From: Pseudomonas fluorescens
GTDB lineage: Bacteria > Pseudomonadota > Gammaproteobacteria > Pseudomonadales > Pseudomonadaceae
Assembly: GCF_902498195.1 (NCBI RefSeq)
Contig: NZ_CABVIY010000007.1
Location: 62,001-126,000 of the forward strand
Length of the DNA stretch: 64,000 nt
Reading direction: 5' to 3'
A program made the translations under genes and the position numbers. A model generated the notes under the pieces. It searched no databases and was not told the DNA's origin. It saw only the letters and a program-made list of their open reading frames with translations. Position 1 is the stretch's first letter, and each line of letters begins with the position of its first letter. Shown here in pieces: positions 52,552-59,661 of this stretch.

Positions 52552-53508
52552 TCAGCGGTTGCGTCGATCGATAAAACACAGACTGCGATACAAGGCTTCG
52601 ATCCGCGGCAACTCACATCCCGCGGCGCGGGCCACCGCCAGGGGCCGGGCATAAATGGCGTCCAGTTCCAGCGGCCGCTTGTGCAGGTAATCGTGGTACA
52701 TGCTCGGCCAGTAGTCGGGCATTTTCTCGGTCACCCTGAATAAATGCTCGGCATAGCCCTCAGGCACTTCATGACCACAGGCGACGGCCCCCTGGACCAC
52801 TTCGGCCATCAAAGCCTGGATCAACTCACGGCTATCGGCATCGGCCATCAACGGCGTGGTGCTCGCCCCCAACAACACCGACAGGCCGTTGTAAGGGATA
52901 TTCCAGACCAGTTTTTGCCAACGCGCCTGGTGCAGGTTCGCCATGGCCTGGGAGTCGATGCCCGCAGCATGGAACAGCCCGACGCCCTCCTCGACAATCG
53001 CCGCGCGCGCCGCCCCCTCGGCGGCGGGACCGCTGTGGTAACCCACATGCACCGCGCCCAGCGCCTGATGGGTCACGACGCCTGGCCCCTGGCGATGAAC
53101 GCAGATGTAACAGAGCCCGCCCAGCACATGCAGCGAATCGGGCAACAACTCGCGCAGGCTATCCTCGACGTCCAGGCCATTTTGCAGCAGCAGCACTTTG
53201 GCCTCCGGCGCCGCGGCCTGAAGGATGGCCGGCGCCAAGTCTGCGTTGCTGGTGGTTTTCGCCCCCACCAGCAACCAGTCGCAGGGCGGCATGTCTTCGG
53301 CCGCCGCATAGGCCTGCACCGGGTTCAACGTCAGCGCACCGTGCACGGCGCTGTGCAGTTGCAGCCCGCGCTCGGCCACCGCAGAGAACTCGCTGCGCAA
53401 CAGAAAATGCACATCAAAACCGGCATGCGCCAGCATCATCCCGTAGAACCCGCCAATGGCGCCGGTCCCGATAATACCGATGGTTGGTCTTGTAACTGCC
53501 CCTGTCAT
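52552..53508 (-). CDS. panE: 2-dehydropantoate 2-reductase family protein
   Basis: 318 aa. The Rossmann motif is IGIIGTGAIGGFYGMMLAHA (about 10-29), with LLVGAKTTSNADL and LLLQNGLDVEDSL following; KLVWNIPYNGLSVLLG carries the conserved Lys and Asn of the ketopantoate reductase family. It would reduce 2-dehydropantoate with NADPH in pantothenate synthesis. Pseudomonads carry several paralogues, so PanE activity is not certain. ATG 53508 has GGAG at 5 nt and overlaps the thioredoxin-like gene stop (ATGA). Confidence 0.85.
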   Translation of the reverse strand: MTGAVTRPTIGIIGTGAIGGFYGMMLAHAGFDVHFLLRSEFSAVAERGLQLHSAVHGALTLNPVQAYAAAEDMPPCDWLLVGAKTTSNADLAPAILQAAAPEAKVLLLQNGLDVEDSLRELLPDSLHVLGGLCYICVHRQGPGVVTHQALGAVHVGYHSGPAAEGAARAAIVEEGVGLFHAAGIDSQAMANLHQARWQKLVWNIPYNGLSVLLGASTTPLMADADSRELIQALMAEVVQGAVACGHEVPEGYAEHLFRVTEKMPDYWPSMYHDYLHKRPLELDAIYARPLAVARAAGCELPRIEALYRSLCFIDRRNR

Positions 53509-53840
53509 GGCAACTCCTCTGCTGTTCGACTCAACGCCTGACGTATCGCCCGATTGAGTTCGGGAGCGGTCAGGCGCGAATGCAATGCCCCAAAGAACTC
53601 GCCGTCGCGCACCACAAACAGCGCCGGCAAATGAAAGACCTGATAACGCTCGACCACCCCGCCGTTGTTTCCGGCATCGATCCAGCACAGTCGATCGACC
53701 GCCAGATTCAGTGCGGGCAATTGCTCGCGGGCGAATCGACAGCTGGAACAACCGACGCTGGTGAAAATCACCAGCGATAGACCGTTCATCGTCAGCAACC
53801 GTTGGTCGGCGTCGAAATCGGTCAGTTCCAATTCGACCAC
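53505..53840 (-). CDS. Thioredoxin-fold protein with CxxC
   Basis: About 111 aa from GTG 53840. The redox motif is in LVIFTSVGCSSCRFAREQLP (CSSC), and the cis-Pro loop in YQVFHLPALFVVRDGEFFGA. No signal peptide is seen, so it is cytosolic. The start is uncertain: GTG 53840 and ATGs at 53876 and 53891 are all possible, and the longer versions would overlap the PilZ-like gene on the other strand. Coupled by ATGA to the panE-like gene. Confidence 0.75.
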   Translation of the reverse strand: MVELELTDFDADQRLLTMNGLSLVIFTSVGCSSCRFAREQLPALNLAVDRLCWIDAGNNGGVVERYQVFHLPALFVVRDGEFFGALHSRLTAPELNRAIRQALSRTAEELP

Positions 53841-53856
53841 TATACTGGGGGAAACA

Positions 53857-54333
53857 ATGTCAGATGGCCGACACATGGAGTTCGTGTTCATGGGACGATT
53901 TATTCCTCATCCTGACGAAATACCCGTTGAATTAACGTTGCTGACGCCTGAGTGTATTTCGCGGCAACAGCTGAACACTACCAGCCTCGGGGGCATGGCT
54001 TGCAACTATCACCGCGCGTGGCGCCACGGCACGGCACTGGAAGTGCGCATGCCGAGCGTGAACCCCGACCTGCGTTTTCTGGGCTACGTCGCCTGGTGCC
54101 TGCGACGCAAACATGGCTATCTGGTGGGGATCGCCTTCGTCGACGAGCAGACGCTGTTCAGTGCCCGGATGGGTGAACAGGTATGCCAGATAGAACGCTA
54201 TTGCCGTTTGCATGACGCGCACGATGACCTCCAGGAGATTCAGGCGCTGGCACTGGAATGGGTACAGGAACATGCCGACGAGTTCTCTCATGACGCGGTT
54301 CACAAGGCATTTGCACACGCAGTGCTGGATTAA
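53857..54333 (+). CDS. PilZ-like domain protein
   Basis: 158 aa. The region PVELTLLTPECISRQQLNTT and SLGGMACNYHRAWRHGTALE, then LRFLGYVAWCLRRKHGYLVG, has the beta-strand pattern of a PilZ c-di-GMP-binding domain. The core motif is degenerate: the D/NxSxxG position reads TTSLGG, and the RxxxR motif is not clear, so c-di-GMP binding is doubtful. The helical C-terminus (about 105-155) has no assigned role. Start ATG 53857 has GGGGG nearby; ATG 53890 is an alternative. Confidence 0.65.
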   Translation: MSDGRHMEFVFMGRFIPHPDEIPVELTLLTPECISRQQLNTTSLGGMACNYHRAWRHGTALEVRMPSVNPDLRFLGYVAWCLRRKHGYLVGIAFVDEQTLFSARMGEQVCQIERYCRLHDAHDDLQEIQALALEWVQEHADEFSHDAVHKAFAHAVLD

Positions 54334-54461
54334 AGCGCTGCCTGCCCATTGTCGAGCCACGGTGTAACGCGCTAAGGTTCGGCTCCCCGACGCGCTTAAT
54401 TTGCTGTGCTCCGCCGCGCGGGTTCGCTGGCGGCCGGCACCCGTGACCTGACGAGTAAACG

Positions 54462-55538
54462 ATGGCTGATTTACCGATCAACGACCTAAACGTCGCCTCA
54501 AACGAGACCCTGATCACCCCCGATCAGCTCAAGCGTGACATTCCTCTGAGCGACGCCGCCCTGCGCACCGTCACCAAGGGCCGCGAAGTCATTCGCAATA
54601 TTCTTGATGGCACCGACCACCGCCTGTTCGTGGTCATCGGGCCGTGCTCGATCCACGACATCAAGGCTGCCCACGAATACGCCGAACGCCTGAAGGTGCT
54701 CGCGGCCGAGGTCGCCGATACCCTGTATCTGGTGATGCGTGTGTACTTCGAGAAACCACGCACCACGGTCGGCTGGAAAGGCTTGATCAACGACCCGTAC
54801 CTGGATGACTCGTTCAAGATTCAGGACGGTCTGCACATCGGTCGCCAGTTGTTGCTGGACCTGGCCGAAATGGGCCTGCCCACCGCCACCGAAGCCCTCG
54901 ACCCGATCTCCCCGCAGTATCTGCAGGACCTGATCAGCTGGTCGGCCATTGGCGCGCGCACCACCGAATCCCAGACTCACCGCGAAATGGCTTCCGGCCT
55001 GTCCTCGGCCGTCGGCTTCAAGAACGGCACCGACGGTGGCCTGACCGTGGCGATCAATGCCCTGCAATCGGTTTCCAGCCCTCACCGCTTCCTGGGCATC
55101 AACCAGGAAGGTGGCGTGTCGATCGTGACCACCAAGGGCAACGCCTACGGTCACGTGGTACTGCGCGGTGGCAATGGCAAGCCGAACTACGACTCGGTCA
55201 GCGTCGCCCTTTGCGAGCAGGCGCTGAACAAGGCGAAGATCAAGCCGAACATCATGGTCGATTGCAGCCACGCCAACTCGAACAAGGATCCGGCCCTGCA
55301 GCCACTGGTCATGGAAAACGTCGCCAACCAGATCCTCGAAGGCAACCAGTCGATCATCGGCCTGATGGTCGAAAGCCACCTGAACTGGGGTTGCCAGGCC
55401 ATTCCGAAAGACCTCGCCGACCTGCAATACGGCGTGTCGATCACCGATGCCTGCATCGACTGGACCGCTACCGAAACCACCTTGCGCAGCATGCACGCCA
55501 AGCTCAAGGATGTACTGCCTAAACGCGATCGCACCTGA
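54462..55538 (+). CDS. Class I 3-deoxy-7-phosphoheptulonate synthase
   Basis: 358 aa AroF/AroG/AroH-type DAHP synthase. Signatures are LFVVIGPCSIHDIKAAHEYA (about residues 54-73, with the metal-binding Cys), MRVYFEKPRTTVGWKGLIND, the substrate Lys/Arg block GARTTESQTHREMASGLSSA and the His ligand in IMVDCSHANSNKDP. Which amino acid inhibits it cannot be told from sequence with certainty. It is the second DAHP synthase in the window, of a different class. A terminator follows. Confidence 0.94.
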   Translation: MADLPINDLNVASNETLITPDQLKRDIPLSDAALRTVTKGREVIRNILDGTDHRLFVVIGPCSIHDIKAAHEYAERLKVLAAEVADTLYLVMRVYFEKPRTTVGWKGLINDPYLDDSFKIQDGLHIGRQLLLDLAEMGLPTATEALDPISPQYLQDLISWSAIGARTTESQTHREMASGLSSAVGFKNGTDGGLTVAINALQSVSSPHRFLGINQEGGVSIVTTKGNAYGHVVLRGGNGKPNYDSVSVALCEQALNKAKIKPNIMVDCSHANSNKDPALQPLVMENVANQILEGNQSIIGLMVESHLNWGCQAIPKDLADLQYGVSITDACIDWTATETTLRSMHAKLKDVLPKRDRT

Positions 55539-55555
55539 TCGCTCTTTCAGGCAGA

Positions 55556-55591
55556 CAAAAAAACGCCGGGCTGAACCCGGCGTTTTTTTAT
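55556..55591. terminator. Bidirectional intrinsic terminator
   Basis: AAAAAAACGCCGGG-CTGAA-CCCGGCGTTTTTTT, a strong GC stem with A and T tracts, between the class I DAHP synthase gene and the convergent GNAT gene. Confidence 0.92.
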
Positions 55592-55610
55592 GTGTGCGAT
55601 TTGCTGAAGG

Positions 55611-55898
55611 TCACTGGCTCAGCTTGGCCGCATGCCGCTGGTGACGCTCCATGTAGCGCTCGACGTAGGAGCAGGAGGGAATGACGGTGTAACCCATTTC
55701 CTCGGCGTACTGCAGCGCCTGCTCGGTCAGTGCAGCGGCAATGCCACGACCGCGCAACGCGTTGGGCACAAACGTACGATAGATATCCAGGGTCTGTTTC
55801 CCCAGATCCATATAAGTCAGGTAGGCACGATGACCGTCCACATTGGTCTCGAACTGATGACCAGCCTGGTCATGGTGGATGGACAACGCCTCGCTCAT
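55611..55898 (-). CDS. Small GNAT-family (YjdJ-type) N-acetyltransferase
   Basis: 95 aa from ATG 55898. A minimal GCN5-like acetyltransferase domain with LTYMDLGKQTLDIYRTFVP, the acetyl-CoA pyrophosphate loop ALRGRGIAAALTEQALQYA (about 49-67) and the C-terminal IPSCSYVERYMERH. This is the COG2388/YjdJ group, with unknown substrates. Monocistronic. Confidence 0.88.
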   Translation of the reverse strand: MSEALSIHHDQAGHQFETNVDGHRAYLTYMDLGKQTLDIYRTFVPNALRGRGIAAALTEQALQYAEEMGYTVIPSCSYVERYMERHQRHAAKLSQ

Positions 55899-56079
55899 CA
55901 CTACTCCTCGCGGGTCTTGGATTCCGACCCCTACCTTACCGATGTTTTTCCGGCGAAGAAACATCTACGCCACCCCCGTGCCTGAATGGACACCGAGAAG
56001 GAGCTACACCGATCTCGCGCAACCTAGCACGTACAAATAGTAGGCACCATTGGCAAAAATGCTCAAGGTACGCTCGTCA

Positions 56080-56343
56080 TCAGGCGGGTTGGCGGGTGCT
56101 GCTCCGGGCGACGCAGAAATGGCCCGACCACAGGTTCCCCAGGGTCGATAACCTGAACATTGCCGGATGTTGAGACTTAAGACGAGCGCCCGTTGTTAAA
56201 GTCACCAGAACATGGAGAAAGATATGAGAGGCGCCGCGCGAAAACCCGAACAAAAGTATAGACGAATCATCTAGCCAGACTTTAGCCAAGACCGGCAAAA
56301 ACAGCGGTTTACCCGTGGAACTTTTCCTTGCCGGCTCGCTCAT
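56080..56343 (-). CDS. Doubtful hypothetical protein
   Basis: 87-aa open frame starting at an ATG with GGGAGG six nt upstream. The sequence (LAKVWLDDSSILLFGFSRGA and on) shows no known motif, and amino-acid use is unlike the neighbours. It may be a genuine small gene, a decayed remnant, or chance. Kept only because of the strong ribosome-binding site and the otherwise empty region. Confidence 0.25.
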   Translation of the reverse strand: MSEPARKSSTGKPLFLPVLAKVWLDDSSILLFGFSRGASHIFLHVLVTLTTGARLKSQHPAMFRLSTLGNLWSGHFCVARSSTRQPA

Positions 56344-56443
56344 CTCGGGCCTCCCAGCTGGATATTTTTTAAACAGTGCAAGTAAAAGTTGCTCGAAAAA
56401 GAATCAACGCCTACAATTTTTTTTGCTTCTTGCTTTACGTCAG

Positions 56444-56471
56444 TTTACTTACGACAAGTAATGGGTAGTAT
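56444..56471 (+). promoter_or_regulatory. Predicted oprI promoter
   Basis: TTTACT (56444-56449), 16-bp spacer, TAGTAT (56466-56471), in an AT-rich stretch ahead of oprI. The leader would be about 60 nt. A strong promoter is expected for this very abundant lipoprotein. Confidence 0.4.
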
Positions 56472-56538
56472 GTACGCCGGCTATTTCCTCAATCTGAGGA
56501 GACAGCTACTAAATAGAAAGTCCTTGAAGGGGAACACG

Positions 56539-56790
56539 ATGAACAACGTTCTGAAATTCTCTGCTCTGGCTCTGGCCGCAGTTCTGGCTACCGGTTGCAG
56601 CAGCGCATCGAAAGAAACCGAAGCACGTCTGACTGCTACTGAAGACGCAGCAGCTCGCTCCCAGGCTCGTGCAGACGAAGCTTACCGTAAAGCTGATGAA
56701 GCTCTGGCTGCTGCTCAAAAAGCACAACAGACTGCTGACGAAGCTAACGAGCGTGCTCTGCGCATGCTGGACAAAGCTAGCCGCAAGTAA
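56539..56790 (+). CDS. oprI: Major outer membrane lipoprotein OprI (Braun lipoprotein equivalent)
   Basis: 83 aa. The signal peptide ends in the lipobox LAAVLATGCSS (Cys about residue 20). The mature chain is a continuous alanine-rich coiled coil (ARLTATEDAAARSQARADEA and AQKAQQTADEANERALRMLD). It ends DKASRK; the terminal Lys is the residue that in Lpp is joined to peptidoglycan. The codons are the favoured ones of a highly expressed gene. AAGGGG precedes the ATG, and a terminator and an L,D-transpeptidase gene follow. Confidence 0.97.
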   Translation: MNNVLKFSALALAAVLATGCSSASKETEARLTATEDAAARSQARADEAYRKADEALAAAQKAQQTADEANERALRMLDKASRK

Positions 56791-56810
56791 TAATCCTTCG
56801 GGATTGTTAT

Positions 56811-56842
56811 CAAGCCGACCCATTCTTGGGTCGGCTTTTTTA
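56811..56842 (+). terminator. Intrinsic terminator after oprI
   Basis: AAGCCGACCCA-TTCT-TGGGTCGGCTT followed by TTTT. A shorter AATCC/GGATT hairpin precedes it. Confidence 0.92.
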
Positions 56843-56913
56843 TTGCCCGCCGTTTCTTGCAGGCATAAAAAAACCCGCCGATGCAGCCCGCACCGGCAGG
56901 TTCTTTTCAAGGG

Positions 56914-57885
56914 TTACTGCATCGGGTCGATCGGCGCACTCGACACCATCGGTGCGGAAGTATTCGGCACCCCGATTTCCACCGGCAGGCCGTCTTCAGC
57001 CGCGACGACGTCCCGGACCACGTCCCAGTTCATGCGCAGGTTATTGGTGATGTCCTCGCGCTTGAGCATCGCGTTGATCACCGCCGTGTGCTTGTCGACC
57101 ACCGACGGGTTGCCCTTGTCATCCAGCGGCGTGTGAGCTTCCAGGTACACCTTGCCGCCACTCACGCCGAACTTGTACGAATCGTTGATGATGCGTACCG
57201 ACGTGCCAACCGGCACCATGCCGGCCATTTCCAGCACGTTGTTGTTGAACATGCGGAAGCAACCGTGGCTGGTGCGCATGCCGATGCCGAACTTCTTGTT
57301 CGAACCGTGGATCAGGTAGCCCGGCGTGCCCAAGGTGAACTTGAACGGCCCCAGCGGGTTATCGGGACCTGCCGGCACCACGTTGGGCAGCGGATCACCA
57401 TCGGCGGCGTGCTCGGCCTTGATCGACGCTGGAGGGGTCCAGGTCGGGTTCGGGGTCTTGGCGGTGATGCTGGTGTGGGCAATCGGCGAGCCCCAGCCTT
57501 CACGACCGATGCCCAGCGGGAAGGTGTACACCACGTTCCGGCCTTTCGGGTAGTAGTAGAGGCGGTACTCAGCCAGGTTGATGACGATGCCTTCACGCGG
57601 GCCGGGCGGCAGGATGAAGCGGGTCGGCAACACGATTTCGGTGCCGGCACCCGGCAGCCATGGATCGACGCCAGGGTTGGCCGCGACCATTTCCGTGTAG
57701 CCCAGGTCGTAGGCGGTGCCAAGGTCGGCGAAGGTATCTTCGTACTTGGCCTTGATCACTTGCACCTGGCCGATGATGTCTTCACCGGGCGGCGGCAGGG
57801 GTAGCTCCAATGCTGCTACGGGCCCCGCCACACAAAGTGCGGCAAGAGACAGGCAGCGGGTGACGGCAGGAAAGCGCGGCAACAT
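56914..57885 (-). CDS. Periplasmic L,D-transpeptidase (YkuD; ErfK/YbiS type)
   Basis: 323 aa. Signal peptide MLPRFPAVTRCLSLAALCVA (cleavage near AALA), a LysM-like segment (about 40-95), then the YkuD domain. The catalytic site is IHGSNKKFGIGMRTSHGCFR, with the nucleophile Cys in SHGCFR. Family members cross-link peptidoglycan or attach Braun lipoprotein to it. Its place beside oprI suggests OprI anchoring. ATG 57885 with AAGGA at 8 nt is preferred over ATG 57903. Convergent with oprI. Confidence 0.92.
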   Translation of the reverse strand: MLPRFPAVTRCLSLAALCVAGPVAALELPLPPPGEDIIGQVQVIKAKYEDTFADLGTAYDLGYTEMVAANPGVDPWLPGAGTEIVLPTRFILPPGPREGIVINLAEYRLYYYPKGRNVVYTFPLGIGREGWGSPIAHTSITAKTPNPTWTPPASIKAEHAADGDPLPNVVPAGPDNPLGPFKFTLGTPGYLIHGSNKKFGIGMRTSHGCFRMFNNNVLEMAGMVPVGTSVRIINDSYKFGVSGGKVYLEAHTPLDDKGNPSVVDKHTAVINAMLKREDITNNLRMNWDVVRDVVAAEDGLPVEIGVPNTSAPMVSSAPIDPMQ

Positions 57886-58011
57886 CCGGAAAATCCTTCG
57901 CATGATCAACAGAGGGTATAAAAACGGGATTGTACACCGCCATCCGTAATTTCGGGGAGGCGCACCGATAGAGCGTGCCATGCGGGGAAAAGTTCGCAGC
58001 CTGAGGCACTT

Positions 58012-58305
58012 CTACAGTTCGAATCGCAGCTCCGGCCAGATCGGCGATGTGCCGCGCTTTTGCGATTCAAGAATGGCCCGGCACAGCGAGCACAGGCGGT
58101 GGTCCTGGAATACCCGCCGGTCAACGCTCGACCAACGCGGCTGCGCCGGCAACAGGCTGCCGCACAAGGTCCGGTCCGCCGAACCACCGAGCTCCAGTTG
58201 CCGGGTCACCAGATGAACCCGCACTTCCTGGCAGGCGAACAGATCCAGCTGTTCGTCAGGCTCGATCAGTTGGTAGGAAAAAAGTGACCAGGCGGGACGC
58301 GGCAT
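58012..58305 (-). CDS. Conserved hypothetical small protein
   Basis: 97 aa from ATG 58305 with GGAG six nt upstream. Features: WSLFSYQLIEPDEQLDLFAC near the start and a cysteine pair in FQDHRLCSLCRAILESQKRG (CxxC with a nearby His), which could bind a metal. Its place between an L,D-transpeptidase and tesA is the same as in P. aeruginosa as I recall it. Function unknown. Confidence 0.72.
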   Translation of the reverse strand: MPRPAWSLFSYQLIEPDEQLDLFACQEVRVHLVTRQLELGGSADRTLCGSLLPAQPRWSSVDRRVFQDHRLCSLCRAILESQKRGTSPIWPELRFEL

Positions 58306-58361
58306 CGGGGGCTCCAAATCGGGGGCGCCACCTTAGCCGAAAGCCCGCGCCTAGAAAAGTG

Positions 58362-58967
58362 TCATAACAGCGGTTTTAGCGTAGGCCAGACATTTTCCAG
58401 CAACTTGTCCTGAGCCCCGGCCGCCGGGTGTATGCCATCGGCTTGCATCAGGTCAGGATGCCCGCCCACGCCGTCGAGAAAAAACGGCACCAACGGGATG
58501 TTTTTCTCGCTCGCCACATTGCTGAAGGCATCGGCGAAGGCTTTGGTATATCGCGCTCCATAGTTGGGTGGCAATTGCATGCCGAGCAGCAGCACCTTCG
58601 CGCCGCTGGCCCTGGAGCTGTCGATCATCGAAGCAAGATTTTGTTGCAATTGCGTTGGCAGCAATCCACGCAGGCCGTCATTGCCACCCAGCTCGAGGAT
58701 GACCAGCTCCGGCTTATGCTCTGCAAGCAACGCCGGCAGCCGCGCCTGGCCTCCGGCACTGGTGTCGCCACTGATGGAGGCATTGACCACTCGATCGTCA
58801 AAACCTTCGCGCTTGAGCCGTTGTTCGAGCAACGATACCCACCCTTGCCGGGTATCCAGCCCGAAACCGGCGCTGATACTATCGCCAACGATCAGGACTG
58901 TACCCGCCGCTGCGTTCTGGGCCATGCACATCAAGGCCAGGCCAGCACTCAAAAACCACACACGCAT
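58362..58967 (-). CDS. tesA: Arylesterase/thioesterase I (TesA, SGNH hydrolase)
   Basis: 201 aa. Signal peptide MRVWFLSAGLALMCMAQNAA. The SGNH blocks are present: GDSISAGFGL (nucleophile Ser about 30), SISGDTSAGG, LELGGNDGLRG and the catalytic DGIHP near the C-terminus. It is a periplasmic lysophospholipase/thioesterase acting on acyl esters. ATG 58967 has GGAG six nt upstream. Its start codon is only 10 bp from that of the divergent ABC ATPase gene. Confidence 0.95.
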   Translation of the reverse strand: MRVWFLSAGLALMCMAQNAAAGTVLIVGDSISAGFGLDTRQGWVSLLEQRLKREGFDDRVVNASISGDTSAGGQARLPALLAEHKPELVILELGGNDGLRGLLPTQLQQNLASMIDSSRASGAKVLLLGMQLPPNYGARYTKAFADAFSNVASEKNIPLVPFFLDGVGGHPDLMQADGIHPAAGAQDKLLENVWPTLKPLL

Positions 58968-58977
58968 CGGATTCTCC

Positions 58978-59661
58978 ATGGGCGCAAGCATTCTCACCGC
59001 GAAGAACCTTAGCAAAGTGGTTCCCAGCGCGGAAGGTGAACTGACCATCCTGCACGAACTCAGCCTGGAACTGAACAAGGGCGACAGCCTGGCCATTGTC
59101 GGCGCGTCAGGTTCCGGCAAATCCACCCTGCTTGGCCTGCTCGCCGGCCTCGACTTGCCGAGCAGCGGTGAGGTCACGCTCGCGGGGCAAGGCCTCAGCA
59201 AACTTGACGAGGACCAGCGCGCCCGCATCCGCGCCGAGCACGTGGGCTTCGTGTTCCAGTCCTTCCAGTTGCTCGACAGCCTCAATGCCCTGGAAAACGT
59301 CATGCTGCCCCTGGAGCTCGATGGCCGCAAAGATGCCCGTGGGCGTGCCACCGAACTGTTGCAACGCGTCGGCCTCGGCCAGCGCCTGACCCACTCGCCA
59401 CGCCAGCTCTCCGGCGGCGAACAGCAGCGCGTGGCCATTGCCCGTGCATTTGCCGCCGAACCCGACGTCCTGTTTGCCGACGAGCCCACCGGCAACCTCG
59501 ACAGCCACACGGGCGAGCGCATCAGCGATCTGTTGTTTGAACTGAACAAGGAACGCGGGACGACGCTGGTGCTGGTAACTCACGATGAACGCCTGGCACA
59601 TCGCTGCCGGCGCCTGATCCGCCTTGAAGCCGGCCTGCTGGTCGCCCCACTGGAGCCTTGA
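58978..59661 (+). CDS. ybbA: ABC transporter ATP-binding protein (YbbA/LolD-like)
   Basis: 227 aa. Walker A is in IVGASGSGKSTLLGLLAGLD (about 42-61), then Q-loop VFQSFQLLDSLNALENV, signature LSGGEQQRVAIARAF and Walker B DVLFADEPTGNLDS. MacB/LolD/YbbA clade. It works with the large permease encoded immediately downstream (stop and start share one base, TGATG). The divergent tesA and this pair reproduce the E. coli tesA-ybbA-ybbP arrangement. Confidence 0.93.
   Translation: MGASILTAKNLSKVVPSAEGELTILHELSLELNKGDSLAIVGASGSGKSTLLGLLAGLDLPSSGEVTLAGQGLSKLDEDQRARIRAEHVGFVFQSFQLLDSLNALENVMLPLELDGRKDARGRATELLQRVGLGQRLTHSPRQLSGGEQQRVAIARAFAAEPDVLFADEPTGNLDSHTGERISDLLFELNKERGTTLVLVTHDERLAHRCRRLIRLEAGLLVAPLEP

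Larger units (their letters stand above)
55899..56538. other. Long intergenic region before oprI
   Basis: 640 bp. The right half is unusually AT-rich for this genome and contains the oprI promoter and leader. One weak minus-strand open frame (56080-56343) is listed separately. A 16-codon plus-strand frame at 56224, with GGAGA ahead of it, is too short to judge. No RNA gene could be recognised. Confidence 0.5.

Noticed and set aside
58979..59549. Long minus-strand extension of the tesA frame into the ABC ATPase gene
   Set aside because: It is the antisense shadow of the ATPase coding sequence; TesA's signal peptide starts at 58967 with a good ribosome-binding site.
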